A DNA stretch of 64,000 bases from Hyphomicrobium sp. (GCF_009026145.1 NZ_WBUE01000002.1:186001-250000), one strand, 5' to 3'; shown: positions 17,038 through 25,747, counted from the first letter of the stretch. The notes: generated by a model from the letters alone, not told the origin. A program made the numbers and translations.

Positions 17038-19152
17038 CTAGGGGGAAACGCGCTGATCGAGCGCGTCGTAATCCACAGCTTGCATGTTAGAAGATGCCTT
17101 CATAAACGCGACGATGTCCCAAATCTCCTGATCGGTCAGAGACGACCCCCAGGCCGGCATGCCGGTGAACCTGATGCCGTTCTTCGTCACCCAGAACAGC
17201 TCGGCGGCAGTCATATCGCTCACCAACTCGGCAAGCGGAGGCGCTTCCGGATTGAGCCCTTTCGACATCATCGTTACCTGCCAGCTGGGCGGGGTATGGC
17301 ACATGGCGCATTGATCTCGGAAGAGGCGAAAGCCGTTCTCCACCCGTCGCGCCTCGCCAAGGCGCGGCACCTGGATGTCCTTAGCGTGGCGGCGCACAGA
17401 GGCTTCGCGTGTGGTGATCAGTACCCATCGCAGTGGCGCCGCGTCGCTCACCGTCGCGGCGACGTTGAAGACGCCTGAGTAAATCACTGCAAGCGCCACA
17501 AGCACGCCGAGGAGGGGCCCGAGAACAGTGTAGATGAGCAGTGCAGCAAGTATCGGTTTCCAGGTCCCCGGCCCAAAGATTGCACGCCCGGCATGCGTGA
17601 TGTGCCCGGCATGGCCAGCCGCATGATCCATTGCGGCGCCGCGCGGCACGAGCGTCATGCCGCATTTGGGGCAAGTGCCCGGCTCCTTGCTCACGACCTC
17701 GGGGTGCATCGGGCAGGTGTACTCGACCGCCTCCCCGGCATGCTTCATATCGCCGTGTCCGGCATGGTCTTCCTGCATGACCTTCCCCGGGACCTGGCGC
17801 AGTTCGAGCGGCATGCCGCATTTGGGACACCGGCCCGGTTCGCCGCTCGTGACCTCGGGGTGCAGCGGGCAGGTGCACTCGAGCGCCTCGGCCGGCAGCG
17901 TGGCAGGTTCCAGGGCCGTGCCGCAGCGCGGACAGTTGCCCGGCGAAGACTGAGCGACTGTGGGGTGCATCGGGCAGGCATATACGCGGCGGCCTGATAC
18001 GGTGAGCCGGGCGTCACCGTGCGCGTGCATGTGGCCGGAGGCGGGCGCGGGCTTGGTCGCCGGCACGGCGCGCTCCGCCCTTTTCTGCAAGGCTGATGGT
18101 GGCTCGAGGCCGTGCTCGCGGTACCAGCCGAGGGGATCGGCCTTCAATGCCGCAACCATCTTCGGCATCGTCTCGCGCAGCGAGTGGCGCGGCTGCCAGC
18201 CGAGCAAGCTGCGGGCGCGCGTGATATCGAGCGCGTAGTGGTCATTGGCGCGGTCGATCATCCAGGGCTTGATAAACGGATGCTGGCCGGGGATGTGGTC
18301 CTGAACCCAGGCCCCGATCTTCGCCATCAGCCAGGGGACATTCTGCGTCTCCCATGACTCCTCGCCAATCAGCCGCCGGAACGTATGCTGCAGCTCGTCA
18401 TAGCTGAGCGTCTCCGGCTCGCCGATCAGGATCGCCACCTCGGGCGGTAGCTTCGCTCGACGCTTGATGGTGCGCTCGATCGCGTCCACCACGTCGTCGA
18501 GATGAACGAAAGCCTGGCCGTGCGCGCTCGAGCCGGAGTAGAGGTGGCCAGCGAGCTGCCGCTCGTAGATGCGCTGGATCTGGTGGGCGAGCGGCGGGGA
18601 GTCGCAGACGTCGTTGTAGACCCCGGCAAGGCGCAGGGTCACGGCGGGAATGTCGCCACGATGCTGCCGAATCAGCGCCTCGGTGCGCACCTTTGACTCG
18701 GGATAGGCCCAGGTCGGCCCGAGCGGCCAATCCTCAGTTATGAACTGCCCCGGCTCGCCCGGCCGGTGCACCAGCATGGTGCTCGAGAAAATGAACTGCT
18801 CGACCTTGAAGTGCTCGCGGAGCCCGAGCAACAGGCGTCGCGTGCCGTTGACGGTGATCTCGTCGTATTTGCGGCTCGGTTGGCCGAGGAAATCGTAATA
18901 CGCAGCCAGATGCACCACGCTGATGATGTGCGTCCCATGGTGCTCGCGCAAGACGAGCAGCCCTTCGCGGACGCTGTCATCGGAAGTAATGTCGACGGGT
19001 ATGCGCACGCAGCCCGGTGGTGGCGGCGTAGGCGACTTGAGGTCGAAACCCACGACATCGCTGAACTGACCGGTCAACCGCCGCGCCACTGCGCTGCCGA
19101 TTCGGCCGTTGCTGCCGGTGACGAGGACGATACCCTTTGTCATCGCTGGCAT
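17038..19152 (-). CDS. Chimeric SDR epimerase / triple heavy-metal-binding / membrane cytochrome c
   Basis: A 704-residue protein identical over residues 1-515 to the gene at 13928: SDR epimerase with YPESK, then three CPMHP/CPxCG metal-binding domains. The C-terminal part differs: a transmembrane helix at about 531-557 (LLIYTVLGPLLGVLVALAVI), a juxtamembrane YSGVFNVAATVSD block, and a cytochrome c domain with C615-AM-C618-H619 and a likely axial Met in TGMPAWG. Membrane-anchored cytochromes with this YSGVxxVAA...RWxLxTT layout are known by themselves; the fusion to an SDR is unusual. An N-terminal SDR lacks a signal peptide, so the topology is a puzzle: the cytochrome must be periplasmic to receive haem. 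It lies 97 bases downstream of the SH3-like gene. Confidence 0.85.
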   Translation of the reverse strand: MPAMTKGIVLVTGSNGRIGSAVARRLTGQFSDVVGFDLKSPTPPPPGCVRIPVDITSDDSVREGLLVLREHHGTHIISVVHLAAYYDFLGQPSRKYDEITVNGTRRLLLGLREHFKVEQFIFSSTMLVHRPGEPGQFITEDWPLGPTWAYPESKVRTEALIRQHRGDIPAVTLRLAGVYNDVCDSPPLAHQIQRIYERQLAGHLYSGSSAHGQAFVHLDDVVDAIERTIKRRAKLPPEVAILIGEPETLSYDELQHTFRRLIGEESWETQNVPWLMAKIGAWVQDHIPGQHPFIKPWMIDRANDHYALDITRARSLLGWQPRHSLRETMPKMVAALKADPLGWYREHGLEPPSALQKRAERAVPATKPAPASGHMHAHGDARLTVSGRRVYACPMHPTVAQSSPGNCPRCGTALEPATLPAEALECTCPLHPEVTSGEPGRCPKCGMPLELRQVPGKVMQEDHAGHGDMKHAGEAVEYTCPMHPEVVSKEPGTCPKCGMTLVPRGAAMDHAAGHAGHITHAGRAIFGPGTWKPILAALLIYTVLGPLLGVLVALAVIYSGVFNVAATVSDAAPLRWVLITTREASVRRHAKDIQVPRLGEARRVENGFRLFRDQCAMCHTPPSWQVTMMSKGLNPEAPPLAELVSDMTAAELFWVTKNGIRFTGMPAWGSSLTDQEIWDIVAFMKASSNMQAVDYDALDQRVSP

Positions 19153-19207
19153 GGCTGCAACTCCGCCTGATGTTGCATTGGGGGCCGACTATCGCCGCGT
19201 CTTCCTG
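17607..19207. repeat. 1601-bp direct repeat, copy 2
   Basis: Second copy of the repeat, at constant offset 2258 from copy 1. The 657 bases between the copies hold the cytochrome c tail of the gene at 17038 and the promoter-proximal gap before the gene at 13928. Confidence 0.95.
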
Positions 19208-19249
19208 CCCATTATTGCCTGAACCCAAAAGCCCGCCCCCAGGATCAGT

Positions 19250-19993
19250 TCAGGCTGGGGCAAGCTCCTCCGCCACGTACCAATTATGCACTTCGGGCAT
19301 GTCGTCGAACTTAACGCCCAGTGCGGGAGTGGCGATCTCGACGATCGTTCCGGTCTTGCCAATCGTCATCTTGTCATGCTGCAGGCCGGGTTTCACCCTG
19401 ACCCGATCCCCAACTGAGTACGAGTCTCCCTCAAGTTCCTCTGCCACATACCACTTGTGTATCTCAGGCATCCCCTCAAACTTCACGGCGAGAGCGGGAC
19501 TGCCGATCTCGATGACGGTTCCGGTCCTTCCGCGGGTCATGGCATTGTGTTCTATGGTAGGCTTGACCCGCACGCGCTCACCGAGCGCGTAGCCGCCCGC
19601 GTCAGCCACGGACATCTCGGCCAGCACGATCCTCCCGCGGTGGGGCTCGATTCCGCTCGGATCGAAGTTCTGACTGACGCCATCGGCCGCCGTTATGTGC
19701 GGCACTTGTTGGTCGTGGTCGAAACTCGCGCCGGTCCGCATTCGGATGGCTTCGCGGACGAAGATCGTAATCGCCTTTCTGTAATCGGACGGGGCATTGG
19801 TTTCCTGCAACCAAACCATCTGCAGTTTACCGCTGTGGCGCCACAGTGAGAACTCCCGGCCGGCGACCGGCGACTGACCAGGGCCCGCCATACGCGCCAG
19901 CTGCTCCTCATCGGAGCCAGCTATTGCCTGACCGGAGACGCCCATCATCACCGCGATGAGAGTGCCGGCCAGAACACCGGATTTGATCTTCAT
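19250..19993 (-). CDS. Exported protein with tandem SH3/KOW-like repeats
   Basis: A 247-residue protein. The start is taken at the ATG with ribosome site CCGGAGAGAAACTC, followed by a signal peptide (MKIKSGVLAGTLIAVMMGVS, cleavage near AIA); the longer frame to 20167 reads through the promoter region. Residues 134-188 and 191-245 are two repeats of about 55 residues sharing GxRVRVKPxxxH, RTGTVIEI/KTGTIVEI and WYVAEEL, a small beta-barrel pattern resembling KOW/SH3-type domains. Residues 45-100 form a separate region. No function is known to me. It is the first gene of the minus-strand run that includes the two chimeric proteins. Confidence 0.65.
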   Translation of the reverse strand: MKIKSGVLAGTLIAVMMGVSGQAIAGSDEEQLARMAGPGQSPVAGREFSLWRHSGKLQMVWLQETNAPSDYRKAITIFVREAIRMRTGASFDHDQQVPHITAADGVSQNFDPSGIEPHRGRIVLAEMSVADAGGYALGERVRVKPTIEHNAMTRGRTGTVIEIGSPALAVKFEGMPEIHKWYVAEELEGDSYSVGDRVRVKPGLQHDKMTIGKTGTIVEIATPALGVKFDDMPEVHNWYVAEELAPA

Positions 19994-20100
19994 GAGTTTC
20001 TCTCCGGCTCGCCGCGTGGCGACACTGCGCTCTTCCGACAGCGGCGGCTCGCGCCTCTGAAGTGGTGATTTGCCAACACCGGCTATTCGCTCCTCCTCTA

Positions 20101-20146
20101 GAGTTACAAAGTTCCATCCACTAAAGTTACACAAAGTTGCACAAAC
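20101..20146 (-). promoter_or_regulatory. Cluster of AACTTTGT-type direct repeats in divergent promoter
   Basis: Read on the minus strand, the region holds GCAACTTTGTGTAACTTTAG and then GGAACTTTGTAACTC, i.e. three spaced copies of (T/G)AACTTTGT or its core AACTTT. It lies between the divergent genes at 19993 and 20232, a natural place for an operator. The protein that binds is unknown. Confidence 0.4.
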
Positions 20147-20231
20147 ATATGACCACACAATTCTCACCTAACTAAGCTACCCCTAAGCGCGCAAAATTGA
20201 TATCGTGATCAGTGGTTTTAAGGGGGATACC

Positions 20232-21049
20232 ATGCGGTTCTTTTCGGCCATCGTACTAATCGGCACCCTGACCGTGCCGTCGGTCGACGCTCACGCCGGC
20301 GAAATCGATACCGACCACCTCTTCGCCTTCTCTCAGGGCACCGATATCGGCGAAGTGGGCACAAAGGAGCTAGAGAGCGACACGAACGGCCGCTTCGGCA
20401 AACGCGACGGCAGGTACGCGGCCTATTCACAAGAGATTGAAGTCGGGTACATTCCCATCAAGAACCTGCACGTGTTCGCCGGCGGTTCGCTTGCCTATTT
20501 TGACATTGCGGACGTGCCTGAACTCGACGATCGCCAGCGGCTGTCGTTCGAAGAACTGGAGATTGAGGTGCGGTATCGGCTGATGGACCGCAACCCGGCT
20601 GGGCCGCGGTCGACGAGACAAGCGGCGAGCCAGTCGACAGCTACGGTGCCGCCTTTGCAGTTTTGGCCGACAAAGAGCTTGTTAAGGACCTGGTCGTGTC
20701 CGTCATCAATATCGTCTACGAACCCGAAGCTACCCGCGAAGACGGATCCTGGGAGAGAGAATCGGCTCTGGAGGTTAGCGGGGCGGTGCTAGCGCAGGTG
20801 CGTCCGGGTCTCTTCATTGGCGTTGGGGCGCAACACCTGCGCCAATATGAGGGCCTCACGCTCGACAGCCTCGCCGGTCAGGCCACGTTTTTCGGGCCGA
20901 ACATCTGCTGGCATCCCAACGACATCTGGGTCATCGCCGGCTGGAGCACTCAGGTTGCGGGCAACGATGCGAGCGGGTTGAACGATTCCCTCGATCTCGT
21001 GAACTTCGAGCGCCAGCAGGCGAAGCTTACTGTTGGCTTTAGCTTCTGA
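20232..21049 (+). pseudogene. Outer-membrane beta-barrel protein gene with a frameshift
   Basis: The first frame starts at ATG 20232 after AAGGGGGATACC, with a signal peptide (MRFFSAIVLIGTLTVPSVDAHA) and alternating beta-strand sequence (YSQEIEVGYIPIKNLHVFAG, LEIEVRYRLMDRNP). Near 20605 the reading shifts by one: the natural continuation is VDETSGEPVDSYGAAFAVLA and on to EARQQ-like strands ending with a terminal aromatic (LTVGFSF). Both halves are typical of a roughly 270-residue barrel ending in Phe. A single-base indel is the only lesion seen, so either recent inactivation or a base-calling error is possible. It is divergent from the SH3-like gene. Confidence 0.7.
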
Positions 21050-21063
21050 TATCGACCTTTGAT

Positions 21064-21097
21064 TCGAGCTAACCCTTTTTTCGAGCTAACCCCTTTT
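21064..21097. repeat. Two tandem 17-bp units
   Basis: TCGAGCTAACCCTTTT is followed at once by TCGAGCTAACCCCTTTT, right after the stop of the barrel gene. The rest of the gap up to 21329 shows no gene. The meaning is unknown; the T-runs could aid termination. Confidence 0.55.
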
Positions 21098-21329
21098 GAG
21101 CGGGGACTTGGAGGCGTCTATATCTGGGATATCTGCGTTCCCTAGTGGCGTTAGCATTTTTCCTGCCATAGGCTCTCACCCGCGAACTTGGCTCGCCGAC
21201 GGTGGTTAGGTGGCTCCCCGGCGTTCCGTTTAATCTGCTGGCCTCGAAATAAGCCCCCATCCCCCATCGTCTGCCTTGGGGCAGGGTCAAGAGCCGAGCC
21301 GGCTTTCTCGACCACACTTTGTGGGTCAA

Positions 21330-22598
21330 TCAAATTACCTGAAGCAATGCGTGGCCGCCCACTCCGGCAGCGATTGTAGCGGCGAATATAAGGGCGCTCC
21401 AGCGAGCCAAGACGCCTCCGGCGAGACCGTAGACCAGCAATCCCTTCATGATCACATTGGCACCAGCGGCAATGAGGATCGCTACACCCGCCGTCCCCTC
21501 TGACAGAGTCTGATCTGCGCTGAGCTTGCCGAGCGAAATCGTAATCGCATCGGCATCGGCGAGACCCGATACACCTGCCAATGCAAATATTCCGAACGAT
21601 CCGAGCCGATCCTTGAGGATGCCTGCGAGCAATAGAGTACCCGCGAGCAGCGCGCCGACGATCATGGCGGGACCAAACTCAGCAGGATTGCGGAGTTCCT
21701 CGCTCAACGCCACCGGCGTAGCATTGCTGCGCCAGAGCCACCACCCCGCGCCAGCTGTCGTAAGTCCCATCAATCCCAACGGTACCCACATCGACAACAG
21801 CAGGGGAGCGTAAACGATCGCGAGCAGTATCATTACGCGGGCGAGCATCACACTGCACGCGAACGCGATCCCGGCTGCCAACACTTTCGATAGGAGAGCA
21901 TCGCCCTTAGCCATGCGCGCTAAGGTCATCGTTGTGGCCGTCGACGACGCGAGACCGCCGAAGAGCCCGACCAGCAGGATGCCTCGTTCCGGCCCAGCGA
22001 GCTTGACGGCAATATACCCGGCAAAGGATAGGCCTGAGATCAACACAACGGCCCATCCGACTTGGTAGGGATTGAATGCGTCAGAGGGGCCGTATCCGAC
22101 ATTGGGCAAGAGGGGCAGAACGACGACGGCGATTAGAAGGAACTGGATTGCGGTCTGCAGCTCGCGGGCCTCGATCAGCTCGAGCCATCGGTGAAGAGCG
22201 GGCTTAAGGCTGAGCAGGAGAGTCGTGACGACCGCCGCTGCTGCGGCGATCGCAGGATATCCTCGCACGGCAGCGGCACCCGATCCAAACACAACAAGAC
22301 CCGCCACAATGGTGGTCAGGCCAATTCGGTGGTGAACCTGCACACATCGCCAATATCCGAGTGCTAAGAAGCCGGCTGTGGTGAGAATGCCCGCAGCAAG
22401 CACCATCCCGCCCAATTCGGAGCCCAGAAAGCCGCAAATGCCCCCGAAAAGTCCGATGAGGGCAAATGTTCGAATGCCCGCGATTCGTTCGCCCTCTTCG
22501 CGCGCGCGCTGGTGCCAGCCTCGCTCCAGGCCGACCAGTAGACCACCCGCCGATGCAATCGCGAGGCCTTGGAAAAGCTGGATCTGGTCGGTCGGCAT
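21330..22598 (-). CDS. MgtC/SapB and DUF4010 family membrane protein
   Basis: About 422 residues from the ATG at 22598 (ribosome site GGTGGAAG). The longer frame to 22718 adds 40 residues without hydrophobic character and runs into an IS110 relic. The N-terminal part carries the MgtC-like block [10 protein letters not shown]...[13 protein letters not shown], followed by many transmembrane helices and the DUF4010 C-terminal half ([36 protein letters not shown]). Proteins of this architecture are widespread and of unclear function; some MgtC relatives affect magnesium limitation and acid stress. Confidence 0.8.
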   Translation of the reverse strand: MPTDQIQLFQGLAIASAGGLLVGLERGWHQRAREEGERIAGIRTFALIGLFGGICGFLGSELGGMVLAAGILTTAGFLALGYWRCVQVHHRIGLTTIVAGLVVFGSGAAAVRGYPAIAAAAAVVTTLLLSLKPALHRWLELIEARELQTAIQFLLIAVVVLPLLPNVGYGPSDAFNPYQVGWAVVLISGLSFAGYIAVKLAGPERGILLVGLFGGLASSTATTMTLARMAKGDALLSKVLAAGIAFACSVMLARVMILLAIVYAPLLLSMWVPLGLMGLTTAGAGWWLWRSNATPVALSEELRNPAEFGPAMIVGALLAGTLLLAGILKDRLGSFGIFALAGVSGLADADAITISLGKLSADQTLSEGTAGVAILIAAGANVIMKGLLVYGLAGGVLARWSALIFAATIAAGVGGHALLQVI

Positions 22599-22649
22599 AA
22601 CTTCCACCAAAGGAAATGCTCGACTACCCGCTCGCCGTTGAAGAGGAGG

Positions 22650-22772
22650 CCAGCTAAGCGAAGTCGGCTCAGAAAGGCTAAGGTCGCGGTCGCGCGCAAG
22701 CTGGCCGTCATTCTGCACTGCATGTGGGTCGACGGCACCGAGTTCGTTTCAAAGAAGGAGGCGGCAGCGTAG
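22650..22772 (+). mobile_element. IS110-family transposase C-terminal relic
   Basis: The plus frame reads [20 protein letters not shown] then [15 protein letters not shown] and a stop. It matches the C-terminus of the IS110 transposase at 44011 ([20 protein letters not shown]). Only about 40 codons survive, and they overlap the non-genuine N-terminal extension of the DUF4010 ORF. Confidence 0.75.
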
Positions 22773-23056
22773 CGCGCAACGGGAGATCACGCGTCTTCCT
22801 GCTCCTAAGCGGTAAACGATTTCCCTGCCGGACGAAGGCGGTGGCGAGTTCGTTCAATGCTTTGCGTGGGCCCGCAATGGCCACCGCGCTTTCGACATTG
22901 ATCCGCCAGTGTCATCTTACGCCATCATGCGGAGGGGTCCCCTGGCGCGGAGAGAACAGTGGGCCCGACAAGAATGATCGCAGAAAGCTTGATACCTAGT
23001 CCCGAATTTAAAGAACAGCATCGACCGACTAAGACCTTGAGGTCTGAAAACAAGAG
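22773..23056. other. Intergenic, no gene recognised
   Basis: There are no supported ORFs between the IS110 relic and the dodecin gene. Confidence 0.4.
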
Positions 23057-23272
23057 TTAGTCCGCGCTTTGATATTTGAAGGATACTTTCACCTTGGTGC
23101 GATACGCCACGACCTTGCCGTTTTCAATCACGATATCCTGCTCGGCAACCTCGGCAACCCGCAGTTCTCGTAGATGCGTGCTCGCTTCCTCGATCACCGA
23201 TTTGGCAGCCTGCTCCCACGACTCTGTACTGCAGCCGATCAATTCTATCACTTTATACATGCTGTTCGGCAT
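23057..23272 (-). CDS. Dodecin family protein (first of two)
   Basis: A 71-residue dodecin: YKVIELIGCSTESWEQAAKS at the N-terminus and a C-terminal strand VVAYRTKVKVSFKY match the small beta-alpha-beta-beta flavin-binding dodecamer family. Known dodecins sequester FMN, riboflavin or lumichrome. The ribosome site GAAGGAGG precedes the start strongly. A second, diverged dodecin lies at 38895. Confidence 0.9.
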   Translation of the reverse strand: MPNSMYKVIELIGCSTESWEQAAKSVIEEASTHLRELRVAEVAEQDIVIENGKVVAYRTKVKVSFKYQSAD

Positions 23273-23416
23273 TGAAGCCTCCTTCGGTCTTTGTGTGAGC
23301 GCTAGCCCTAATCGCAGGGATCGTCATTTTCGGCATTGAGGCAGATCAAGCGCAAAGCGGCAAAATCAGGACGGAAACCTGTCCCAGCACAAACTCATGG
23401 TCACAGACGGGCTGCG

Positions 23417-23542
23417 TTAACGAGAGCCCCAATAGGCGAGCCCAAGCACGGCGATCACGGCGATCATGACCGTGCAGCAGACGATGATCCAAAGCCACGC
23501 CCTCCAGCCCTCTTGAGCTTCGTCGTCCGATTCATGCTGCAT
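23417..23542 (-). CDS. 41-residue single-pass membrane protein
   Basis: Too short for the ORF track. An acidic N-terminus (MQHESDDEAQEGWRAW) leads into one transmembrane helix (LWIIVCCTVMIAVIAVLGLA) and ends YWGSR. The ribosome site TAGGAG overlaps the stop of the upstream DUF2892 gene, implying translational coupling. No family was recognised. A similar tiny membrane ORF occurs at 54760. Confidence 0.6.
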   Translation of the reverse strand: MQHESDDEAQEGWRAWLWIIVCCTVMIAVIAVLGLAYWGSR

Positions 23543-23556
23543 GGCTCGATACGCTC

Positions 23557-23790
23557 CTAGTCATATTTTGGCCCGGCTGTGCTCCACCCAAGCCAATTAT
23601 ACAATGGGCAATAGCCCCGGATGCCAGTTGCTACAAAGTCCACTCCCAATGCGATCAGTACGAAATATAGAAGCAGCCAAACTAAACCGGCCCCGCCGAA
23701 GAGCAACACCAGTGCCCATATGGCCAGAGCGCCACCCAGCGTCACACGGAGCACCCGTTCGACTGTCCCGAGGTTCTTCTTCTTTTTCAT
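23557..23790 (-). CDS. DUF2892 / YgaP-type small membrane protein
   Basis: A 77-residue protein with a KKKK N-terminus, a short amphipathic start (NLGTVERVLRVTLGGALAIW), two transmembrane helices and the conserved C-terminal CPLYNWLGWST motif of the YgaP-like transmembrane domain family (DUF2892). In some relatives this domain is fused to rhodanese; here it stands alone. It is followed immediately by the 41-residue membrane protein. Confidence 0.85.
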   Translation of the reverse strand: MKKKKNLGTVERVLRVTLGGALAIWALVLLFGGAGLVWLLLYFVLIALGVDFVATGIRGYCPLYNWLGWSTAGPKYD

Positions 23791-24199
23791 TAGAAGCTCC
23801 TATCAGTCGCTGTTTGGGGCAACGTCGTCTTCGAGCCGACGTGTCGCTTACGGCTTAGCCCGTGCATGCCCTAGCCTTGAGCGCTTTGTTGCGGTGCCGG
23901 TCGAGGTCTCCAGCTTCGAGAGAACGGGGCTTGGTAGCTGACGGACAGCGACTGCTGCGACAACTGCCAAACGAATGTTATCTTTGCTTTCTCTCATTGC
24001 CTGTATCCAGGTTCGTTCTCTCCCGGGCGAATTTCGAATTCCATTCAGAATTATTTGGTAACGCATCGTAACAGATCAGTCGGCAGCCCAAGGATTTCGG
24101 CGTAGGTCAGCTGCGGCAGCGCCCCGAGCTCGCTGGCTAAGGCGCGCACGCTAGTGTATGACGTCCCGCGCTGGGGTAACTGTCCATGGAGGGAACACG

Positions 24200-24358
24200 A
24201 TGAAGGCACTTCTTGCCCTGCTGACCTTAGGCCTTGCGGCTGCGTCCACCATCCCAGTGATGGCGCACGACGGCGCGGCGCCGATGACAAAGGCCGAATG
24301 CGAAAAGACGCCGGACATGCAGTGGGACGCAAAGACCGGTACGTGTGTGCACAAATGA
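24200..24358 (+). CDS. 52-residue exported hypothetical protein
   Basis: The start at ATG 24200 after GGAGGGAACACG gives a signal peptide (MKALLALLTLGLAAASTIPV, cleavage at MAHDG) and a short mature chain with two cysteines (KAECEKTP, TGTCVHK). The sequence resembles small Rhizobiales periplasmic proteins with an AECEKTPDMQWD-type core; the function is unknown. A strong hairpin follows the stop. Confidence 0.65.
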   Translation: MKALLALLTLGLAAASTIPVMAHDGAAPMTKAECEKTPDMQWDAKTGTCVHK

Positions 24359-24373
24359 CGAACTAGCGGATTG

Positions 24374-24401
24374 GGGCGGCGGATCGCATGAGCCGCCGCC
24401 C
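24374..24401 (+). terminator. GC-rich hairpin after 24358
   Basis: GGGCGGCGG and CCGCCGCCC form a perfect 9-bp stem around a 10-base loop, 15 bases after the stop codon, followed by TCTGCTGCCTT. The lack of a long T-run makes this a probable rather than certain terminator. It also faces the convergent gene at 24456. Confidence 0.55.
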
Positions 24402-24455
24402 TCTGCTGCCTTAGCCGCGCTCACCTGGTCACATGGCCAACGCGCGGCTGACGCC

Positions 24456-24761
24456 TCAGTCAATGCGTTCAACGTCGGCGGCCCTCTTGGGAATGAGACG
24501 CACGCGATAGGTCGCATTCTGACATTTCAAGACCCAAACGGCTTCATTTGGCTTCGAGCGCTCGCGCTCGGCTTCGGCACGCAACGGGCGGTCACAGACA
24601 AATCCTTGCTTGCGGATTTGGGCCGCAATGACGGCCGCCTCTTCGGCAGCCTGCGCCTCGGAAACATGGATCGGCATCGGTCTGTAATCGCCGGTGCCAG
24701 GGATAACAATCGGAGCCAAGCCGAGAAGAAGCGACGGAAGACCGAAAGAAATTTGTGTCAT
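24456..24761 (-). CDS. Exported hypothetical protein, 101 residues
   Basis: Signal-like N-terminus (MTQISFGLPSLLLGLAPIV), an Ala/Glu-rich helical middle (SEAQAAEEAAVIAAQIRKQG), then a compact domain with two cysteines (FVCDRP, LKCQNATYRVRL). The ribosome site AGGTGCACA precedes the start. No family name is certain. The truncated copy at 12389-12640 keeps the start and the AxYRVRL block. It is convergent with the gene at 24200. Confidence 0.6.
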   Translation of the reverse strand: MTQISFGLPSLLLGLAPIVIPGTGDYRPMPIHVSEAQAAEEAAVIAAQIRKQGFVCDRPLRAEAERERSKPNEAVWVLKCQNATYRVRLIPKRAADVERID

Positions 24762-25460
24762 TGTGCACCTGTGGAACGCCCCGGGCTGTGCGCCGCGATG
24801 CGGTACTCTCTGCAGCCGGCTATGACCTCAATTTATACGATATAGGCCAAGCAGCACTCCGCTTACAGATTGTTACCAAATTTTTTTGGTGCGCCTTCCC
24901 CCAACTTCGCCAGCTACACTGCCGAACGAAAACGAAGCACGCCGTGGCATGGCGAGCTCGAAGAAACCGCGAGAACTGGTGGTCTCATCTCTTGTGGACC
25001 CCACGGGTTGCCGCGGAAGTCCACGCCTGCACTGATAGCCGCGTAGAGAACGGCAATGAACCGAGCGTCGGCGAGTGGCGGGGCCATTAGCGCGCAGCTG
25101 CTGGGAATCGAGAATGCCGCTTCGACCCACACCAACCTGTTTGCGCTCATCCACGCTTAGGGCGGAGGCGGCGGCTGCTCCGGCTATTGGAGCCCAATTC
25201 TTTGGTAACTGAACGCATAAGCGGGTTTCTTGACGCCGCCAGGGATCTCGATGGTGGGTCAAGGTTCCAAGCATCGGCCCACGTGTCAGCTCCTTCGCGG
25301 TGCCAGTGCGAACAAGAATGGCTATCAGCCGAAGGACCCCGATATGAACATGCGCTGACACACGCGTTCAGTGTGAGTTCAAGCCCGGGCCCATAGCTTC
25401 TTGCTCTATCGCCGAAGGGCTCTGAGCCGAGCCTGGAATTGTTGCAAGATGGAGAGCACC
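24762..25460. other. 700-bp gap, no gene recognised
   Basis: The first 250 bases belong to the duplicated locus. Overlapping ORFs on the minus strand (24873-25361, 24914-25150) have no recognisable domain or convincing start. Confidence 0.4.
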
Positions 25461-25697
25461 ATGAAGCTTCACTCAATGTTATTGAGTTCCGCCGTCGTTG
25501 CGGCCGCGACTTTTGTAGCGCTGCCGGCATCGGCCGAAAGTTACGGCGCCTACGGTTTGCGGCATGGAGGCCGCAACTATGCTTCGCATTTACTGGGAAG
25601 CGCCTGGAGAAATAGTGGGGATGCCCATCACTTCGCCGCTCGAGATATCCGCGTACGCAGACATGGGTTTTGGGATCGATGGGCGGGGCCACGCTGA
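25461..25697 (+). CDS. Small exported hypothetical protein, 78 residues
   Basis: ATG 25461 after GGAGAGCACC opens a signal peptide (MKLHSMLLSSAVVAAATFVA, cleavage near ASA). The mature part is Gly/His/Arg/Tyr-rich (SYGAYGLRHGGRNYASH, FWDRWAGPR) without cysteine. No family was recognised. A GC-rich hairpin lies 50 bases downstream. Confidence 0.55.
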   Translation: MKLHSMLLSSAVVAAATFVALPASAESYGAYGLRHGGRNYASHLLGSAWRNSGDAHHFAARDIRVRRHGFWDRWAGPR

Positions 25698-25747
25698 CAT
25701 TTGCAGCGCCGCTCGCACGTCGACATGCACTAACGTCCTTTTGGCTA

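Larger units (their letters stand above)
24040..25010. repeat. Parent-like copy of the duplicated locus (see 12310-12860)
   Basis: This holds two intact convergent small genes (24200-24358 plus, 24456-24761 minus) and flanks whose shared blocks also occur, in shortened form, at 12310-12860. It appears closer to the ancestral layout because both genes are complete here. Confidence 0.65.

Noticed and set aside
13928-19207. Treating the twin repeats as a plain assembly error
   Set aside because: The unique middle and the two different C-terminal domains are coherent, complete genes; it remains to be confirmed by reads, so it is kept as a finding.
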